The notes beneath the pieces are model-generated. The model saw nothing but the letters and a program-made list of their open reading frames with translations, was not told the origin of the DNA and made no database searches. 36,110 nt of DNA. Source: Actinomycetota bacterium. Lineage in GTDB: Bacteria > Actinomycetota > CADDZG01 > WHSQ01. Location of the stretch: NCBI GenBank assembly GCA_013694625.1, contig JACDCD010000024.1, positions 1 to 36,110 of the forward strand. The letters are read 5' to 3'. How positions within the stretch are numbered: the first letter of the stretch is position 1; each line of letters starts with the position of its first letter. The translations under genes were made by a program, and so were the position numbers. This document shows positions 7,750-17,184 of this stretch, one piece after another.

Positions 7750-8847
7750 TTAGTGCCTGCGCATGAACTCCGGAACCTCGAGGTCGTCGTCTTCGAACAC
7801 CAGCGCTTTGCGGCCTTGACCGACGGCCACCGGGCGCGGTTCGGGCGCCACGGTCAGCTCGTCCTCGGCGCGCGTCTGAGGCTCGGGTGCCTGCTTCTCA
7901 GCCCGATCGAACCCTGCGGCGATAACCGTGACCCGCACCTCATCACCGAGTGTGTCGTCGACCACCGCACCGAAGATGATGTTCGCGTCGGCGTGGGCAG
8001 CTTGCGAGATTGCCTTGGCCGCTTCGTTCACCTCGAAGAGACCGAGGCCCGATCCGCCGGCGATATTGATCAGCACACCGCGCGCTCCCTCGATCGACGC
8101 CTCGAGCAAAGGGGACGAGACCGCGGCCCGCGCCGCTTCCACCGAGCGGTTGTCGCCGCGCGCCTGTCCGATGCCCATGAGCGACGAGCCGGCGTCCGTC
8201 ATCACCGCTTTGACGTCGGCGAAGTCGAGGTTGATCAACCCGGGGGTCGTTATCAACTCGGTGATGCCCTGAACTCCTTGCAACAGCACCTCATCGGCCA
8301 TACGGAACGCCTCCAGCACCGAGGTCGTCGCGTCCCCGACGTCGAGCAGGCGGTCGTTGGGTATGACAATCAGCGTGTCGACCTTGTCCTTGAGGTTCGC
8401 AATCCCCTGCTCGGCCTTGACCGCACGCTGCCGCCCTTCGAACGCAAACGGCCGGGTGACCACGCCGATGGTCAGGGCCCCGACCGACTTCGCAATCTCG
8501 GCAATGACCGGGGCGCCACCAGTCCCCGTGCCGCCACCCTTGCCGGCGGTGATGAAGACCATGTCGGCGCCCTTGAGAATCTGCTCGATCTCGTCCTTGT
8601 GCTCTTCGGCGGCAAGCCGTCCAATCTCGGGATCTGCTCCGGCGCCCAAGCCGCGCGTCAGGTTGCGACCGATGTCCAGCTTCACGTCGGCGTCCGACAT
8701 CAGCAGCGATTGGGCGTCGGTGTTTGCGGAGATGAACTCGACGCCGTTCAACCCGACCTCGATCATCCGGTTCACGGCGTTCACTCCACCCCCGCCGATC
8801 CCGACGACCTTGATCACCGCCAAATAATTCTGGGGACCTGTCGTCAT
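7750..8847 (-). CDS. ftsZ: Cell division protein FtsZ
   Basis: A 365-aa tubulin-like GTPase that forms the Z-ring. The tubulin signature GGGTGTG is at residues 104-110, the P-loop-like [13 protein letters not shown] is near the N-terminus, and the catalytic T7 loop [11 protein letters not shown] is at about 206-216. The C-terminal peptide [13 protein letters not shown] matches the conserved SepF-binding tail. The linker of about 45 residues is short. ATG at 8847 has a strong Shine-Dalgarno (GGAAGGAG, 6 nt upstream). The frame can be read 22 codons further, but that part is non-coding leader. The gene has its own promoter region in the 302-bp gap after ftsQ. Confidence 0.98.
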   Translation of the reverse strand: MTTGPQNYLAVIKVVGIGGGGVNAVNRMIEVGLNGVEFISANTDAQSLLMSDADVKLDIGRNLTRGLGAGADPEIGRLAAEEHKDEIEQILKGADMVFITAGKGGGTGTGGAPVIAEIAKSVGALTIGVVTRPFAFEGRQRAVKAEQGIANLKDKVDTLIVIPNDRLLDVGDATTSVLEAFRMADEVLLQGVQGITELITTPGLINLDFADVKAVMTDAGSSLMGIGQARGDNRSVEAARAAVSSPLLEASIEGARGVLINIAGGSGLGLFEVNEAAKAISQAAHADANIIFGAVVDDTLGDEVRVTVIAAGFDRAEKQAPEPQTRAEDELTVAPEPRPVAVGQGRKALVFEDDDLEVPEFMRRH

Positions 8848-9149
8848 CTCAGTCTCCTTCCAATAGATCAATGACCACTTGAAGGTTTGTTGATCTCCCC
8901 CCAACCACAGCATCTTTGCTGCTCACGCCCAACGGAAAGCTTGAACTTAAACTTTAGCCTTAAGGTTGATTGGGCTATAGCGTTAGTTGAGGAATATATA
9001 GATTCCCTTTCGGGGGCGTCAAGGACATTCGCTATCATGCCGTGAGTTTTCGTCGCCGTTCTCCCTGGGCGGTGCAGGTTCAGCTTCGCAGCAGGCGCAG
9101 GCAACCCCCTGATGCCCTTGGTGGGGGACGGTCCTCAGTGCTGTGGAGG
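8848..9149 (-). promoter_or_regulatory. ftsQ-ftsZ intergenic region: long AT-rich ftsZ leader
   Basis: A non-coding stretch of 302 bp, distinctly AT-rich against its neighbours between about 8941 and 9005. It holds the putative ftsZ promoter (8995-9022), then a roughly 140-nt leader. The leader contains CCTTAAGG and CTATAG palindromes, a small CAGCA/TGCTG hairpin (about 8910-8923) and the ftsZ ribosome binding site (about 8854-8861). I see no ORF with coding character. Confidence 0.6.
8995..9022 (-). promoter_or_regulatory. Putative sigma-70-type promoter of ftsZ
   Basis: On the minus strand, TTGACG (9022-9017) is followed after 16 bp by TATATA (9000-8995). An 18-bp spacing gives the alternative TATATT. 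Either is close to the vegetative consensus and stands out in a GC-rich genome. The predicted start is near 8987, giving a leader of about 140 nt. Independent ftsZ promoters downstream of ftsQ are common in actinobacteria. Confidence 0.6.
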
Positions 9150-9914
9150 TCAGGGCGAGACGGCGGGGCTGGTCGGTACCCGTACGTCGATGTAAGCCGC
9201 AGTTCGCCCCTCTTGACTGAGACGCCGTGACACCGCTCGCAGCACCTTTTGCTTTGCTTCCAAGCGCGTGGCCGAGCCCAGTCGCACCACGGTTGAGTCC
9301 TCGAGCGTGAGGCTGATTCTTTCGGGTGTGGGCGCAACTACGGCGATCACGGATTGCCTGAGGCCGCCATCGAGTGCGCGCCATACCTTGAGCGCGCCGG
9401 TTCCCTCCGGGCCGTCGATGACGTCCCCGACCTCCAGGCCGGCATCCCCCCAGCCGCTAATCACGGGCAAATCATCATCGTTCTGAGCGCTCAGGACATG
9501 TCCCTGAGCATCAATGGTCCAGTTGATGCCTCCCAAGGCAGTCACCAGTGCCGGCTCCCTCTCGGCCACTCGAACCCTCACGGTGCCGGGCAATAGCCGC
9601 TCCACCTCTGCGGATCTGACCCATGGAAGCCGTTCGATGCGACGGCCGACCTCCGAGGTCGCCAAGAGCAGCAGGTTGTCGGCGTCACTCAACGCGCTCG
9701 CCGCTATGACCGCCTGAGGCTCGGTGTGCTCTGCACCCACGACTTCCACGGCACGCACTTGGAGCAGCGGTGAGAAGAATGCCGCCCACACGCCAGCACC
9801 CAGGATCACCAGCGCAACGAAGCACAGCCACAGTCGTCTCTTGCGTGAGCGCGCCACCGCACTGCGTCTGCGGCTTATGCGCGGGTGGGTTCTGCTCCTG
9901 GTCGTGGTGCTCAA
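9150..9914 (-). CDS. ftsQ: Cell division protein FtsQ / DivIB
   Basis: A 254-aa bitopic membrane protein of the FtsQ-FtsL-FtsB divisome subcomplex. It has a basic cytoplasmic N-terminus (RSRTHPRISRRRS, RSRKRR), a single transmembrane helix at about 28-47, a POTRA domain starting LQVRAVEVVGAEHTEPQAVI, and a FtsQ beta-domain reaching the C-terminus. LPWVRSAEVERLLPGTVRVRVAEREP is the most conserved stretch. The TTG start at 9914 overlaps the murB stop in a TTGA junction, so translation is coupled to murB. Confidence 0.94.
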   Translation of the reverse strand: MSTTTRSRTHPRISRRRSAVARSRKRRLWLCFVALVILGAGVWAAFFSPLLQVRAVEVVGAEHTEPQAVIAASALSDADNLLLLATSEVGRRIERLPWVRSAEVERLLPGTVRVRVAEREPALVTALGGINWTIDAQGHVLSAQNDDDLPVISGWGDAGLEVGDVIDGPEGTGALKVWRALDGGLRQSVIAVVAPTPERISLTLEDSTVVRLGSATRLEAKQKVLRAVSRRLSQEGRTAAYIDVRVPTSPAVSP

Positions 9915-10900
9915 GCCGGATCCTGCTGCTTGAAGGCACCCACGAAACGGATTTCGGGCTCGAGGTCCACACCCGATGCCGCATGCACGGCCGCATGCAC
10001 GTGCTCGACGAGGTCACGGACATCTTGCGCACGCGCCCCGGGCCCGGCAACGAAGAAGTTGGCATGAAGCGAAGAAACGGCTGCGCCTCCCTGTCTGTGC
10101 CCCTTTAGGCCGGCCGCCTCGATGAGGCGTCCCGCGCTGTCGCCGGACGGGTTCCTGAATACGCTGCCTGCGTTCTGGGCGGCGCCCGGTTGGGTCGAGG
10201 CACGGTGGCGCCTGTATTCGTTCATACGTTTCCTTATAGCAGCGGTGTCTCCCCGCGCAAGCAGGAAGTCTGCGTCGACCACGAGATCGTGCTCGCTCAA
10301 GTTCGATTTCCGGTAAGCAAACCCCAGCTCTGTTCGGCTGCGCTCTTCCACCACCAAGCGGTCGAGGCTGAAAACCCGCACCCCCGCCACACACTCCGCA
10401 ATCTCGCGCCCGTAGGCGCCGGCGTTCATCCGCAACCCCCCGCCGACACTTCCGGGTATCGCAACTGCAAACTCCATTCCTCCGAGTCCCCGGCGCGCCG
10501 CCCAGTTGGCGAGCTGGGGTAATGCGGTGGCCGCCCCCGCCGTCACCCCAGGGGGTGCTTCCTCCGGGTCGCCGGGCCCCCGGGGGGCCCATGGCTCGAT
10601 CCAGGCAGCCCGGGCCCCCAGTCTGATCACCACCCCGGGGATTCCGTCATCCGAGACGACCAGGTTCGATCCCCGGCCCAGCGGCAACACCGGAACCGCG
10701 CCCGCTTCGAGCCCCACGGCGCACAGCGCGGCCCCGAGGAGCTCGAGGTCGTGGGCGCCGGCGGGCTCCACGTAGAGCGCCGCAGGGCCGCCCAGACGAT
10801 AGGTCGTCAGAGGCGCCAGCGGCCACCTGCGCCCGACGCGCCCGGCGATCGAGCCCGACAGAGACTCGGCGACGCGATCCAAGGCGGCGTCGAGGTTCAT
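9911..10900 (-). CDS. murB: UDP-N-acetylenolpyruvoylglucosamine reductase MurB
   Basis: A 329-aa flavoprotein that reduces UDP-GlcNAc-enolpyruvate to UDP-MurNAc with NADPH. FAD-binding motifs are visible (TYRLGGPAALYVEP; LPLGRGSNLVVSDDGIPGVVI; FAVAIPGSVGGGLRMNAGAYG). The catalytic Ser lies in NAGSVFRNPSGDSAGRLIEAAGLKG, the type II arrangement. ATG at 10900 is the only plausible start. The frame is open upstream into murC, but the added residues are low-complexity. This leaves a GC-rich 91-bp gap after murC and no clear ribosome binding site. Confidence 0.95.
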   Translation of the reverse strand: MNLDAALDRVAESLSGSIAGRVGRRWPLAPLTTYRLGGPAALYVEPAGAHDLELLGAALCAVGLEAGAVPVLPLGRGSNLVVSDDGIPGVVIRLGARAAWIEPWAPRGPGDPEEAPPGVTAGAATALPQLANWAARRGLGGMEFAVAIPGSVGGGLRMNAGAYGREIAECVAGVRVFSLDRLVVEERSRTELGFAYRKSNLSEHDLVVDADFLLARGDTAAIRKRMNEYRRHRASTQPGAAQNAGSVFRNPSGDSAGRLIEAAGLKGHRQGGAAVSSLHANFFVAGPGARAQDVRDLVEHVHAAVHAASGVDLEPEIRFVGAFKQQDPA

Positions 10901-10991
10901 GCGGGACGAGAGCGACGGGCGACGCGCCGCGGGCTCCCATCTGCGCCGCCCCCCGGTCCCCCCCTCGCGGGCGACGCGCCCCGCCCTCGGC

Positions 10992-12368
10992 TCACTCCCC
11001 CGCCCGAAGCCGGTCCAGCATGGCGTCACCCACCAGAGTTACATCGCCCGCACCCAGTGTCAGCAGGAGATCCCCGGCGCGCACAAAACCGGTGAGGTAC
11101 CCCAGCAGCTCAGCGCGGTGGGGCAGATAGGCGACGGGCCGGCCCGGGTAGCACACACAGGCCGCGTCCGACACGAGCTTGCCGCTGACTCCGGGGACCG
11201 GCTGTTCGCGCGCTCCGTACACGTCGGTGATCACTATCACGTCGGCGCCCTCGAAAGCGGCGCCGAATTCATGCGCAAAGGCGGCAGTACGCGAATACAG
11301 GTGTGGTTGAAAGACCGCTACCAGACGTTGCCACCCCCCCAGCCGAGCCGCCGCCATGCTCGCCCTGACCTCGGTTGGGTGATGTGCATACTCATCGACC
11401 ACGGTGACGCCGTGCGCCCGTCCGCGCAACTGGAAGCGACGCTCGACGCCGCCGTAGCGCGACAGTCCCTGCGCCGCAGCCTCCAGGGATATCCCCATCT
11501 GCATGCACGCCGCAGCCGCAGCCAGTGCGTTCGCAACGTTGTGCATACCCGGCACGCACAGAGTTGTCTCCGCCACTCCCGACACTGTTCGCAAGCTGAA
11601 CCTCGTCCCCCAAGGATCAGGCACGGAGATGTTCTCGGCACGAACATCACCGCCCTCACCGAAGGTGACGACCCTTCGCCCGGCCGCGGCGGCCGCGGCG
11701 CGCAGCGGTAAGTCTTGCGCGGGCAGAACGACCGCGCCGTCCCGGGGTGTGCGCAAGATGAAAGACTCGAACGCCTCTTCGATGGCTTCCAGCGAAGTCC
11801 AGTGGTCGAGGTGATCGGCCTCGACGTTAGTGACGACTGCGACCGTCGGTGACAGCAACAGAAAGGAACCGTCGCTCTCGTCGGATTCGGCAACAACGAG
11901 ATCATCGCTCCCCGATTTCGCGTTCGAGCCGGCGTCGTTGAGTGCGCCACCCACGAGATAGGTGGGATCCAAGCCGGCAGCGCGCATTATCGAGATCGCC
12001 ATGGAAGTTGTCGTGGTCTTTCCATGCGTTCCCGAGACAACCAGGGAGGGATGCTCTTCGAGCAGCGCCGCCAGCGCTTCCCCGCGCGTCATTAGCATTA
12101 CCCCAAGCTCTCCGGCTCTGGTCCGCTCCACATTGCGTTTAGGTATTGCAGAGGAGAAGATCACAGCGTCTGCGCCGTTGACATTGACCGCAGCATGACC
12201 GAAAGAGATGCGCGCTCCCATCGCCTCGAGCATGGTGGCGGTACGCGAACGCTTCAGGTCTGAGCCGGTCACGAGTACCCCCCGCTCCATCAGCACCTTG
12301 GCGAGAGCCGACATCCCCGCTCCGCCTATGCCGATGAAATGCACGCGCGCAGCCTCGATGAGCTTCAT
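10992..12368 (-). CDS. murC: UDP-N-acetylmuramate-L-alanine ligase MurC
   Basis: A 458-aa ATP-dependent Mur ligase that adds the first L-Ala to UDP-MurNAc. It has an N-terminal Rossmann-like domain (HFIGIGGAGMSALAKVL), a central ATPase domain with the P-loop SGTHGKTTTTSM at about 113, the NVEADHLDHW segment, and a C-terminal domain with DEYAHHPTEVRA and FQPHLYSRTAAF. The length is normal. ATG at 12368 overlaps the murG stop by 4 bp (ATGA). Confidence 0.97.
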   Translation of the reverse strand: MKLIEAARVHFIGIGGAGMSALAKVLMERGVLVTGSDLKRSRTATMLEAMGARISFGHAAVNVNGADAVIFSSAIPKRNVERTRAGELGVMLMTRGEALAALLEEHPSLVVSGTHGKTTTTSMAISIMRAAGLDPTYLVGGALNDAGSNAKSGSDDLVVAESDESDGSFLLLSPTVAVVTNVEADHLDHWTSLEAIEEAFESFILRTPRDGAVVLPAQDLPLRAAAAAAGRRVVTFGEGGDVRAENISVPDPWGTRFSLRTVSGVAETTLCVPGMHNVANALAAAAACMQMGISLEAAAQGLSRYGGVERRFQLRGRAHGVTVVDEYAHHPTEVRASMAAARLGGWQRLVAVFQPHLYSRTAAFAHEFGAAFEGADVIVITDVYGAREQPVPGVSGKLVSDAACVCYPGRPVAYLPHRAELLGYLTGFVRAGDLLLTLGAGDVTLVGDAMLDRLRAGE

Positions 12369-13477
12369 CGCGCGCTCTCAGCAACGAGACGCGCCAACCG
12401 GCGGGCCGCGTCGGGGTGTCCGAGGTGCGCCGATTCGATACCCATCGATAGGAGTGCTGCCCTGTCGGTGAACAGCCGTTCGACCTCCGCAGCGACGCGC
12501 TCGGTTGTGGTCTCGGCGTCTGGGAGCATGGCTGCCGCGCCGGCATCCTCCAGCACGCGCGCATGGCGCTCTTGTTGACGATCTCGATGGTGCGGGTAGG
12601 GAACGATGATCGAGGGCAGGCCAACCGCAGTGAGCTCGGCTACAGTGCTCGCCCCTCCGCGGCACAACGCCAGATCGGCAACGGCGTAGGCCTCGAGCAT
12701 CCCGTCGAGGTAGTCGATCACCCGGTAGATGAGCCCCCCCGGGGAGATGGCGTGCTGCTCGACCTGCGCCTTGACGGCCCCGTACGCTCCGCTTCCCGCA
12801 ATGTGCACCACCTGGCGATCGGTTGCCCCCTTCCACAACCGGGCGAGTCCAGCAGCCGCTTCGTTGACGCACCGGGCTCCCTGGCTCCCGCCGAAGACCA
12901 GCAGGGTCATCCGGGCCGGATCCAGGTTCCATCGCCCGATCGCCCGCGTTCGCACCGCCGTCGCGTCGAAGCCCACAAGCTCGTCGGTGACGGGGTTGCC
13001 GGTCATCACGGCGCGCCGGCCCGCCTGACGCAGGGTTTCCATCCACGACACCGCCACCGCCCGGGCCCACGGCCGTGCAAACTTGTTGGCGAGCCCAAGC
13101 ACTATGTTCTGCTCGTGAAGCACGACCGGCCGCCGCAGGCTGCGCGCCGCGATGCATACCGGAAGGCTCACGTAACCACCCATGCCCACCACGATGTCTG
13201 CGGAGGAATCCGTGAGCGCCGCACGCGCCTGCATGATGGCACGACCTGCGCGCGCCCCCGTTGCAGGCAAGGTCATCGGCTTCGCACGGTCGAAGCCGAT
13301 GACATCGATTGTGCTTAGACTGAAGCCGGCCCCCGGTACGAGAGTCGCCTCGGCTCCGATTGCCGTTCCGATAAACGAGACTGCATGCGCCGAATGTTCC
13401 ATCTGAAGCGCACGCGCCAGTGCAATCGCCGGATTCACGTGGCCCGCCGTGCCGCCTCCGGCAATTGCGACCTTCAC
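12365..13477 (-). CDS. murG: MurG, lipid II synthase (GlcNAc transferase)
   Basis: A 370-aa GT28 glycosyltransferase on the cytoplasmic membrane face. It transfers GlcNAc from UDP-GlcNAc to lipid I. The N-domain glycine loop is IAGGGTAGHVNPAIALA, with GMGGYVSLP and LHEQNIVLGLANK following. The C-domain shows VFGGSQGARCVNEA and LCRGGASTVAEL. The donor-site segment usually written HQxxNA reads DRQQERHA, with His in place of Asn, an atypical but possibly lineage-specific variant. The GTG start at 13477 overlaps the ftsW stop in GTGA. Confidence 0.96.
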   Translation of the reverse strand: MKVAIAGGGTAGHVNPAIALARALQMEHSAHAVSFIGTAIGAEATLVPGAGFSLSTIDVIGFDRAKPMTLPATGARAGRAIMQARAALTDSSADIVVGMGGYVSLPVCIAARSLRRPVVLHEQNIVLGLANKFARPWARAVAVSWMETLRQAGRRAVMTGNPVTDELVGFDATAVRTRAIGRWNLDPARMTLLVFGGSQGARCVNEAAAGLARLWKGATDRQVVHIAGSGAYGAVKAQVEQHAISPGGLIYRVIDYLDGMLEAYAVADLALCRGGASTVAELTAVGLPSIIVPYPHHRDRQQERHARVLEDAGAAAMLPDAETTTERVAAEVERLFTDRAALLSMGIESAHLGHPDAARRLARLVAESAR

Positions 13478-14763
13478 CTGTGCGCCCGGTGAGCTCCCTG
13501 CGCGCCCGAGCTACGCCCGGCATCGGATGCGGTCCGGACACGGCGCGCTCGCTCGTGTCCTTTGTCGAAGAACCCGGAGACCGCAGTCCGGACCTCCGCG
13601 ATCGGGGCCCGGTTCACGTTCGGGCGCGTCGAAGCCCTCTTGGGCAGCGGCTTGGCATGCCGAGCGATGCTCGTGAGAATCCCCAACGCGGCCATGGACA
13701 CAACCAACGAGGTGCCCCCGAACGAAACCAGAGGCAGGGGGACGCCGGTGATCGGCAGGGTGGCGGTAACGGCTCCTATGTTCACCAGAGCCTGAAACCC
13801 TATCCAAATCGTGATGCCGCTTGCCACCATCATACCGAAGCGGTCACACGACCGGCGGGCTGTGCGAACCCCGAGATAGGTGAGAAACGCGAACAGCCCG
13901 AGGACCATCAACGTTCCGAACAGACCCATCTCCTCTCCGAGGATTGCGTAGATGAAGTCCGTATGCGCGTTGGGAATGTAGGACCACTTTTGGCGGCTGG
14001 CTCCGAGTCCGACGCCGAACCATCCACCCGAGCCCATCGCTATCAGCGATTGAATCGCCTGGTATCCGGTGTTCAGCGGATCCGCCCATGGGTCCTGGAA
14101 GGCCAGGATGCGCGCTCTCCGGTAGTCCTCACTGAACGCCATGACTCCACCAACTGCGAGGGCGACCGCCCCTATCGGGATGAGTTGAAGCGCCGGAGCG
14201 CCGGCCACGAACAACATGCAGAGACAGATTGCACCCAGAAGTACCGTGGTGCCGAGATCTGGCTGCAGCATCACCAGCAAGGTCAACAGTCCGATGGCGG
14301 GCATGAGTGGGATGAGCGTGTGCGAGAATTTGCCGAGGCTGCGCTCTGGTTTGCGCGACAGGATGTCGGCCGCGAAGAGGATGAGCGCCAGCTTCGCCAG
14401 CTCGGACGGCTGGAAGGAGAACGGACCAAGATCAAGCCACCTGACGCTCCCGCCTTTCAGCGCGCCCACTCCCGGAAGGAGGACTGCGACCAGGAGCGCC
14501 ACGACGAATAGGTAGGCGCCGTACCCCCAGCCCTTGAGGCGCCTGTAGTCCATCGAAGCGAAGACCATGAACCCGATGGTGCCGACGGCCGCCCACAGGA
14601 GCTGCCGCTTGAAGAAATAGAAAGACGTTCCGTATGCCGTATAGGACACCACGGAGCTGGCGGACAAGATCATCACCAGCCCCAGGACAACGAGCGCACC
14701 GGCCGTTATGCCCAGAAGGACTGCCGGGTTGCCAGACGAGCCTCGCGGCCTCTGTTCAGCCAT
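13474..14763 (-). CDS. ftsW: FtsW, SEDS peptidoglycan glycosyltransferase
   Basis: A 429-aa polytopic protein with about ten hydrophobic segments. It polymerises lipid II at the septum together with FtsI. SEDS motifs are present: FQPSELAKLALILFAAD after the first segments, NTGYQAIQSLIAMGSGGWFGVGLG, and the HTDFIYAILGEEMGLFG loop near the catalytic region. The end motif is LPLVSFGGTSLV. The C-terminal tail of about 60 residues is basic and cytoplasmic. ATG at 14763 has a GGGGAA-type ribosome binding site and overlaps murD by 8 bp; the longer frame runs into murD. Confidence 0.95.
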   Translation of the reverse strand: MAEQRPRGSSGNPAVLLGITAGALVVLGLVMILSASSVVSYTAYGTSFYFFKRQLLWAAVGTIGFMVFASMDYRRLKGWGYGAYLFVVALLVAVLLPGVGALKGGSVRWLDLGPFSFQPSELAKLALILFAADILSRKPERSLGKFSHTLIPLMPAIGLLTLLVMLQPDLGTTVLLGAICLCMLFVAGAPALQLIPIGAVALAVGGVMAFSEDYRRARILAFQDPWADPLNTGYQAIQSLIAMGSGGWFGVGLGASRQKWSYIPNAHTDFIYAILGEEMGLFGTLMVLGLFAFLTYLGVRTARRSCDRFGMMVASGITIWIGFQALVNIGAVTATLPITGVPLPLVSFGGTSLVVSMAALGILTSIARHAKPLPKRASTRPNVNRAPIAEVRTAVSGFFDKGHERARRVRTASDAGRSSGAQGAHRAHR

Positions 14764-16144
14764 TTCCCCTGCCTTGATTCGTATTGTTCGGATCGTTGCC
14801 GAGTGATGCCCGAACCGCTTGCGAAAAATGCTCGCCGCGCCGGGCGTAGCCCTCGTACATGTCCAGACTGGCACAGCCCGGTGACAAGAGCACGGATCCT
14901 GGTGACCTTGCCAGCTCTTTCGCCAGCCGGACAGCGTGAATCATGTCTGGCGCCTGCTCGACCGGGATCAGGCCATCGAAGGTTCGGACAATCTCGGGCG
15001 CAGCCTCGCCCATTGCAATCACCGCAATCACCGGAGGGACGGTGTGCGCGAGGACCGAGAGGTCGATGCCTTTGCTGCGCCCGCCTGCAATGAGCACGAC
15101 GTTGACCAGCCCCTTGACCGCGGTGAGAGTCGCGTGCGGATTCGTGGCCTTGGAGTCATCGATGTAGGTGACTCCGTCCTGCTCTGCGATCACCTCGAGG
15201 CGATGGGGAGGAGCACGGAAACCCTTGGTCGCCCGGACAACCGCGCCGGGCTCCACACCGTAAGCCAGAGCCGCTCCCGCGGCGGCAACCGCGTCCTCCA
15301 GCCCGGCGCGCCCGGGAAGGGGAATGTCATCACATCTGAAGATCATCCGGCCCCGCCACCACACCCCGCCGGCGTCGACGCCGATGCCGTTCTCGGGAGC
15401 CGAGTCGGCAGAGAACGGGAGCACGCGGGCGGGGGCGCGCCGGGCGATGTCCATGGCCGCGTCGTCCGCGAGATTGGGGAGGTAGAAATCCTCGGGTTGC
15501 TGGTTGGCGACGATTCTTTCTTTGGCCGCCGCGTACTGCTTGAACGATCCATGCCAGTCGGTGTGATCCTCGGCCACATTGAGCACGACGGCGACGCGCG
15601 GGCGAAAACGATCGATCGAAGCGAGCTGGAAGCTGGAGACCTCGGCCGCCACCGCACCGTTCTCGGGCAAGGTGCAGACCGCCTCGACCAGCGGCCGGCC
15701 GATGTTGCCTGCGGCGGTCGACGGGATGCCGCCCTCATCGAGCATCGCTGCAAGCAGGCTGATGGTGGTTGTCTTGCCGTTGGTTCCCGTAACTGCGAGG
15801 AAATCGCAGCGGGCAAGCCTGTAGGCGAGCTCGATCTCGCTCCACACCTCCGTCCCCTTCAACCCGAGCGCGCTCGCCACCGCGCTGTGAGGTGCTATCC
15901 CCGGGCTCATGATCGCTAGATCGGCGTCCAACCTGGTGAGGTCGTGGCCTCCGAGCTCGACCTCTGCGCCCGCATCCCTCAGCGCCTTCGCCCGGGTCTC
16001 CGCAAGCGCATCGGCGCCCGCTTCGGTGACCCGCACCACGGCCCCCAGAGCAAGCAGGGCGTGCGCCGCAGCGTAACCACTGGTCCCGAGCCCCACAACG
16101 AGGACCCGCCGGTCGGCCCACCGATCCCCGCCGGGCTCGCTCAC
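14756..16144 (-). CDS. murD: UDP-N-acetylmuramoyl-L-alanine-D-glutamate ligase MurD
   Basis: A 462-aa Mur ligase that adds D-Glu to UDP-MurNAc-L-Ala. The N-domain begins RRVLVVGLGTSGYAAA. The P-loop is AVTGTNGKTTTISLL, followed by EVSSFQLASIDRF, NVAEDHTDWH and the C-domain motif YIDDSKATNPHATLTAV. The length is typical. The GTG at 16144 overlaps the mraY stop in GTGA; the longer open frame would run into mraY and is rejected. Confidence 0.96.
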   Translation of the reverse strand: MSEPGGDRWADRRVLVVGLGTSGYAAAHALLALGAVVRVTEAGADALAETRAKALRDAGAEVELGGHDLTRLDADLAIMSPGIAPHSAVASALGLKGTEVWSEIELAYRLARCDFLAVTGTNGKTTTISLLAAMLDEGGIPSTAAGNIGRPLVEAVCTLPENGAVAAEVSSFQLASIDRFRPRVAVVLNVAEDHTDWHGSFKQYAAAKERIVANQQPEDFYLPNLADDAAMDIARRAPARVLPFSADSAPENGIGVDAGGVWWRGRMIFRCDDIPLPGRAGLEDAVAAAGAALAYGVEPGAVVRATKGFRAPPHRLEVIAEQDGVTYIDDSKATNPHATLTAVKGLVNVVLIAGGRSKGIDLSVLAHTVPPVIAVIAMGEAAPEIVRTFDGLIPVEQAPDMIHAVRLAKELARSPGSVLLSPGCASLDMYEGYARRGEHFSQAVRASLGNDPNNTNQGRGNG

Positions 16145-17184
16145 AGCTCGCCTCCCTTGGAGAGGAAATCGGCGTAGAACAACCCCAGCCCGAAGGCAAC
16201 CGAGAGACCGGACAAGACCCAGAAGCGAACGATCACGGTGAACTCGGGCCATCCGTCGAGCTCGAAATGATGGTGTATCGGCGCCATCAGGAAGATTCGC
16301 CTGCCGGTCCTCTTGAACACCAGCACCTGCATGATGACTGAGGCTGTCTCGATGACGTAAAGACCGCCCATGATGATCAACATGAGCTGCGTATTGAGCA
16401 GGATCGCGAACACCGCCATCGAACCGCCGAGCATCAACGAGCCCGTGTCACCCATGAAGATTTTTGCGGGAGCTGTATTCCACCACAGGAAGCCGGCACA
16501 GGCGCCGAACATGGCCGCCGCGACTATGGCGACGTCAAAGGGGTCGGAGCCCGCTGCCCTGAGATCGTAGAAGACTTCGTGGCGGAACTGCCAGAAACCG
16601 ATCACGACAAAAGCGCCGAAGATCTGCGCCGCCGAGCCAACCGCAAGCCCGTCGAGACCGTCGGTCAGGTTCACTCCGTTGGACGACGCGGTGATCATCA
16701 CGAAGACCCACACGTAGAACGCGATCCCGAGGTCCAGCTTCGTCGAGCGAAAGAACGACAGGTCGGTCCCGATCCCGATAACGTGAACCGCCAGAACCCC
16801 AAAGAGGGCCGCAATCAACAACTGCCCAACAAACTTGGCGCGCGTATGCAAACCAAGGGAGCGCGACTTGTGGATCTTGATGAAGTCGTCGACGAAGCCG
16901 AGCGCGCCCAGAGCGATGATCGTGCCGATGGCCAGTACACCGCTGTCGGTGAGCGGGGAGATGTCGGATCTGCCGATGTGGCCCAGTAGATAGCCGGCTA
17001 TGGTCGCCACCAGGATCACGAGGCCACCCATCGTCGGCGTACCTCTTTTTTCGTAGTGCGCCTTGGGACCTTCCTCCCTGATGAGCTGGCCCCATCCGCG
17101 TTTTCTGAAGAGCCGGACCGCAAGCGGCGTTCCCAGGAGCGAGAACACCAGCCCGATCACACCGGCGAGCATGATGTTTGTCAC
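16141..17184 (-). CDS. mraY: MraY, phospho-MurNAc-pentapeptide transferase
   Basis: A 347-aa polytopic enzyme that moves phospho-MurNAc-pentapeptide onto undecaprenyl phosphate to form lipid I. Conserved elements include GPKAHYEKRGTPTMGGL, the Asp pair in GFVDDFIKI, SSNGVNLTDGLDGLA, IFMGDTGSLMLGG and the histidine cluster in MAPIHHHFELDGW. The start is GTG 17184 with AGGAG 6 nt upstream; a longer frame to 17301 lacks coding character. murF should lie immediately upstream but does not. MraY works on the product of MurF, so that activity must come from elsewhere in the genome. Confidence 0.96.
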   Translation of the reverse strand: MTNIMLAGVIGLVFSLLGTPLAVRLFRKRGWGQLIREEGPKAHYEKRGTPTMGGLVILVATIAGYLLGHIGRSDISPLTDSGVLAIGTIIALGALGFVDDFIKIHKSRSLGLHTRAKFVGQLLIAALFGVLAVHVIGIGTDLSFFRSTKLDLGIAFYVWVFVMITASSNGVNLTDGLDGLAVGSAAQIFGAFVVIGFWQFRHEVFYDLRAAGSDPFDVAIVAAAMFGACAGFLWWNTAPAKIFMGDTGSLMLGGSMAVFAILLNTQLMLIIMGGLYVIETASVIMQVLVFKRTGRRIFLMAPIHHHFELDGWPEFTVIVRFWVLSGLSVAFGLGLFYADFLSKGGEL

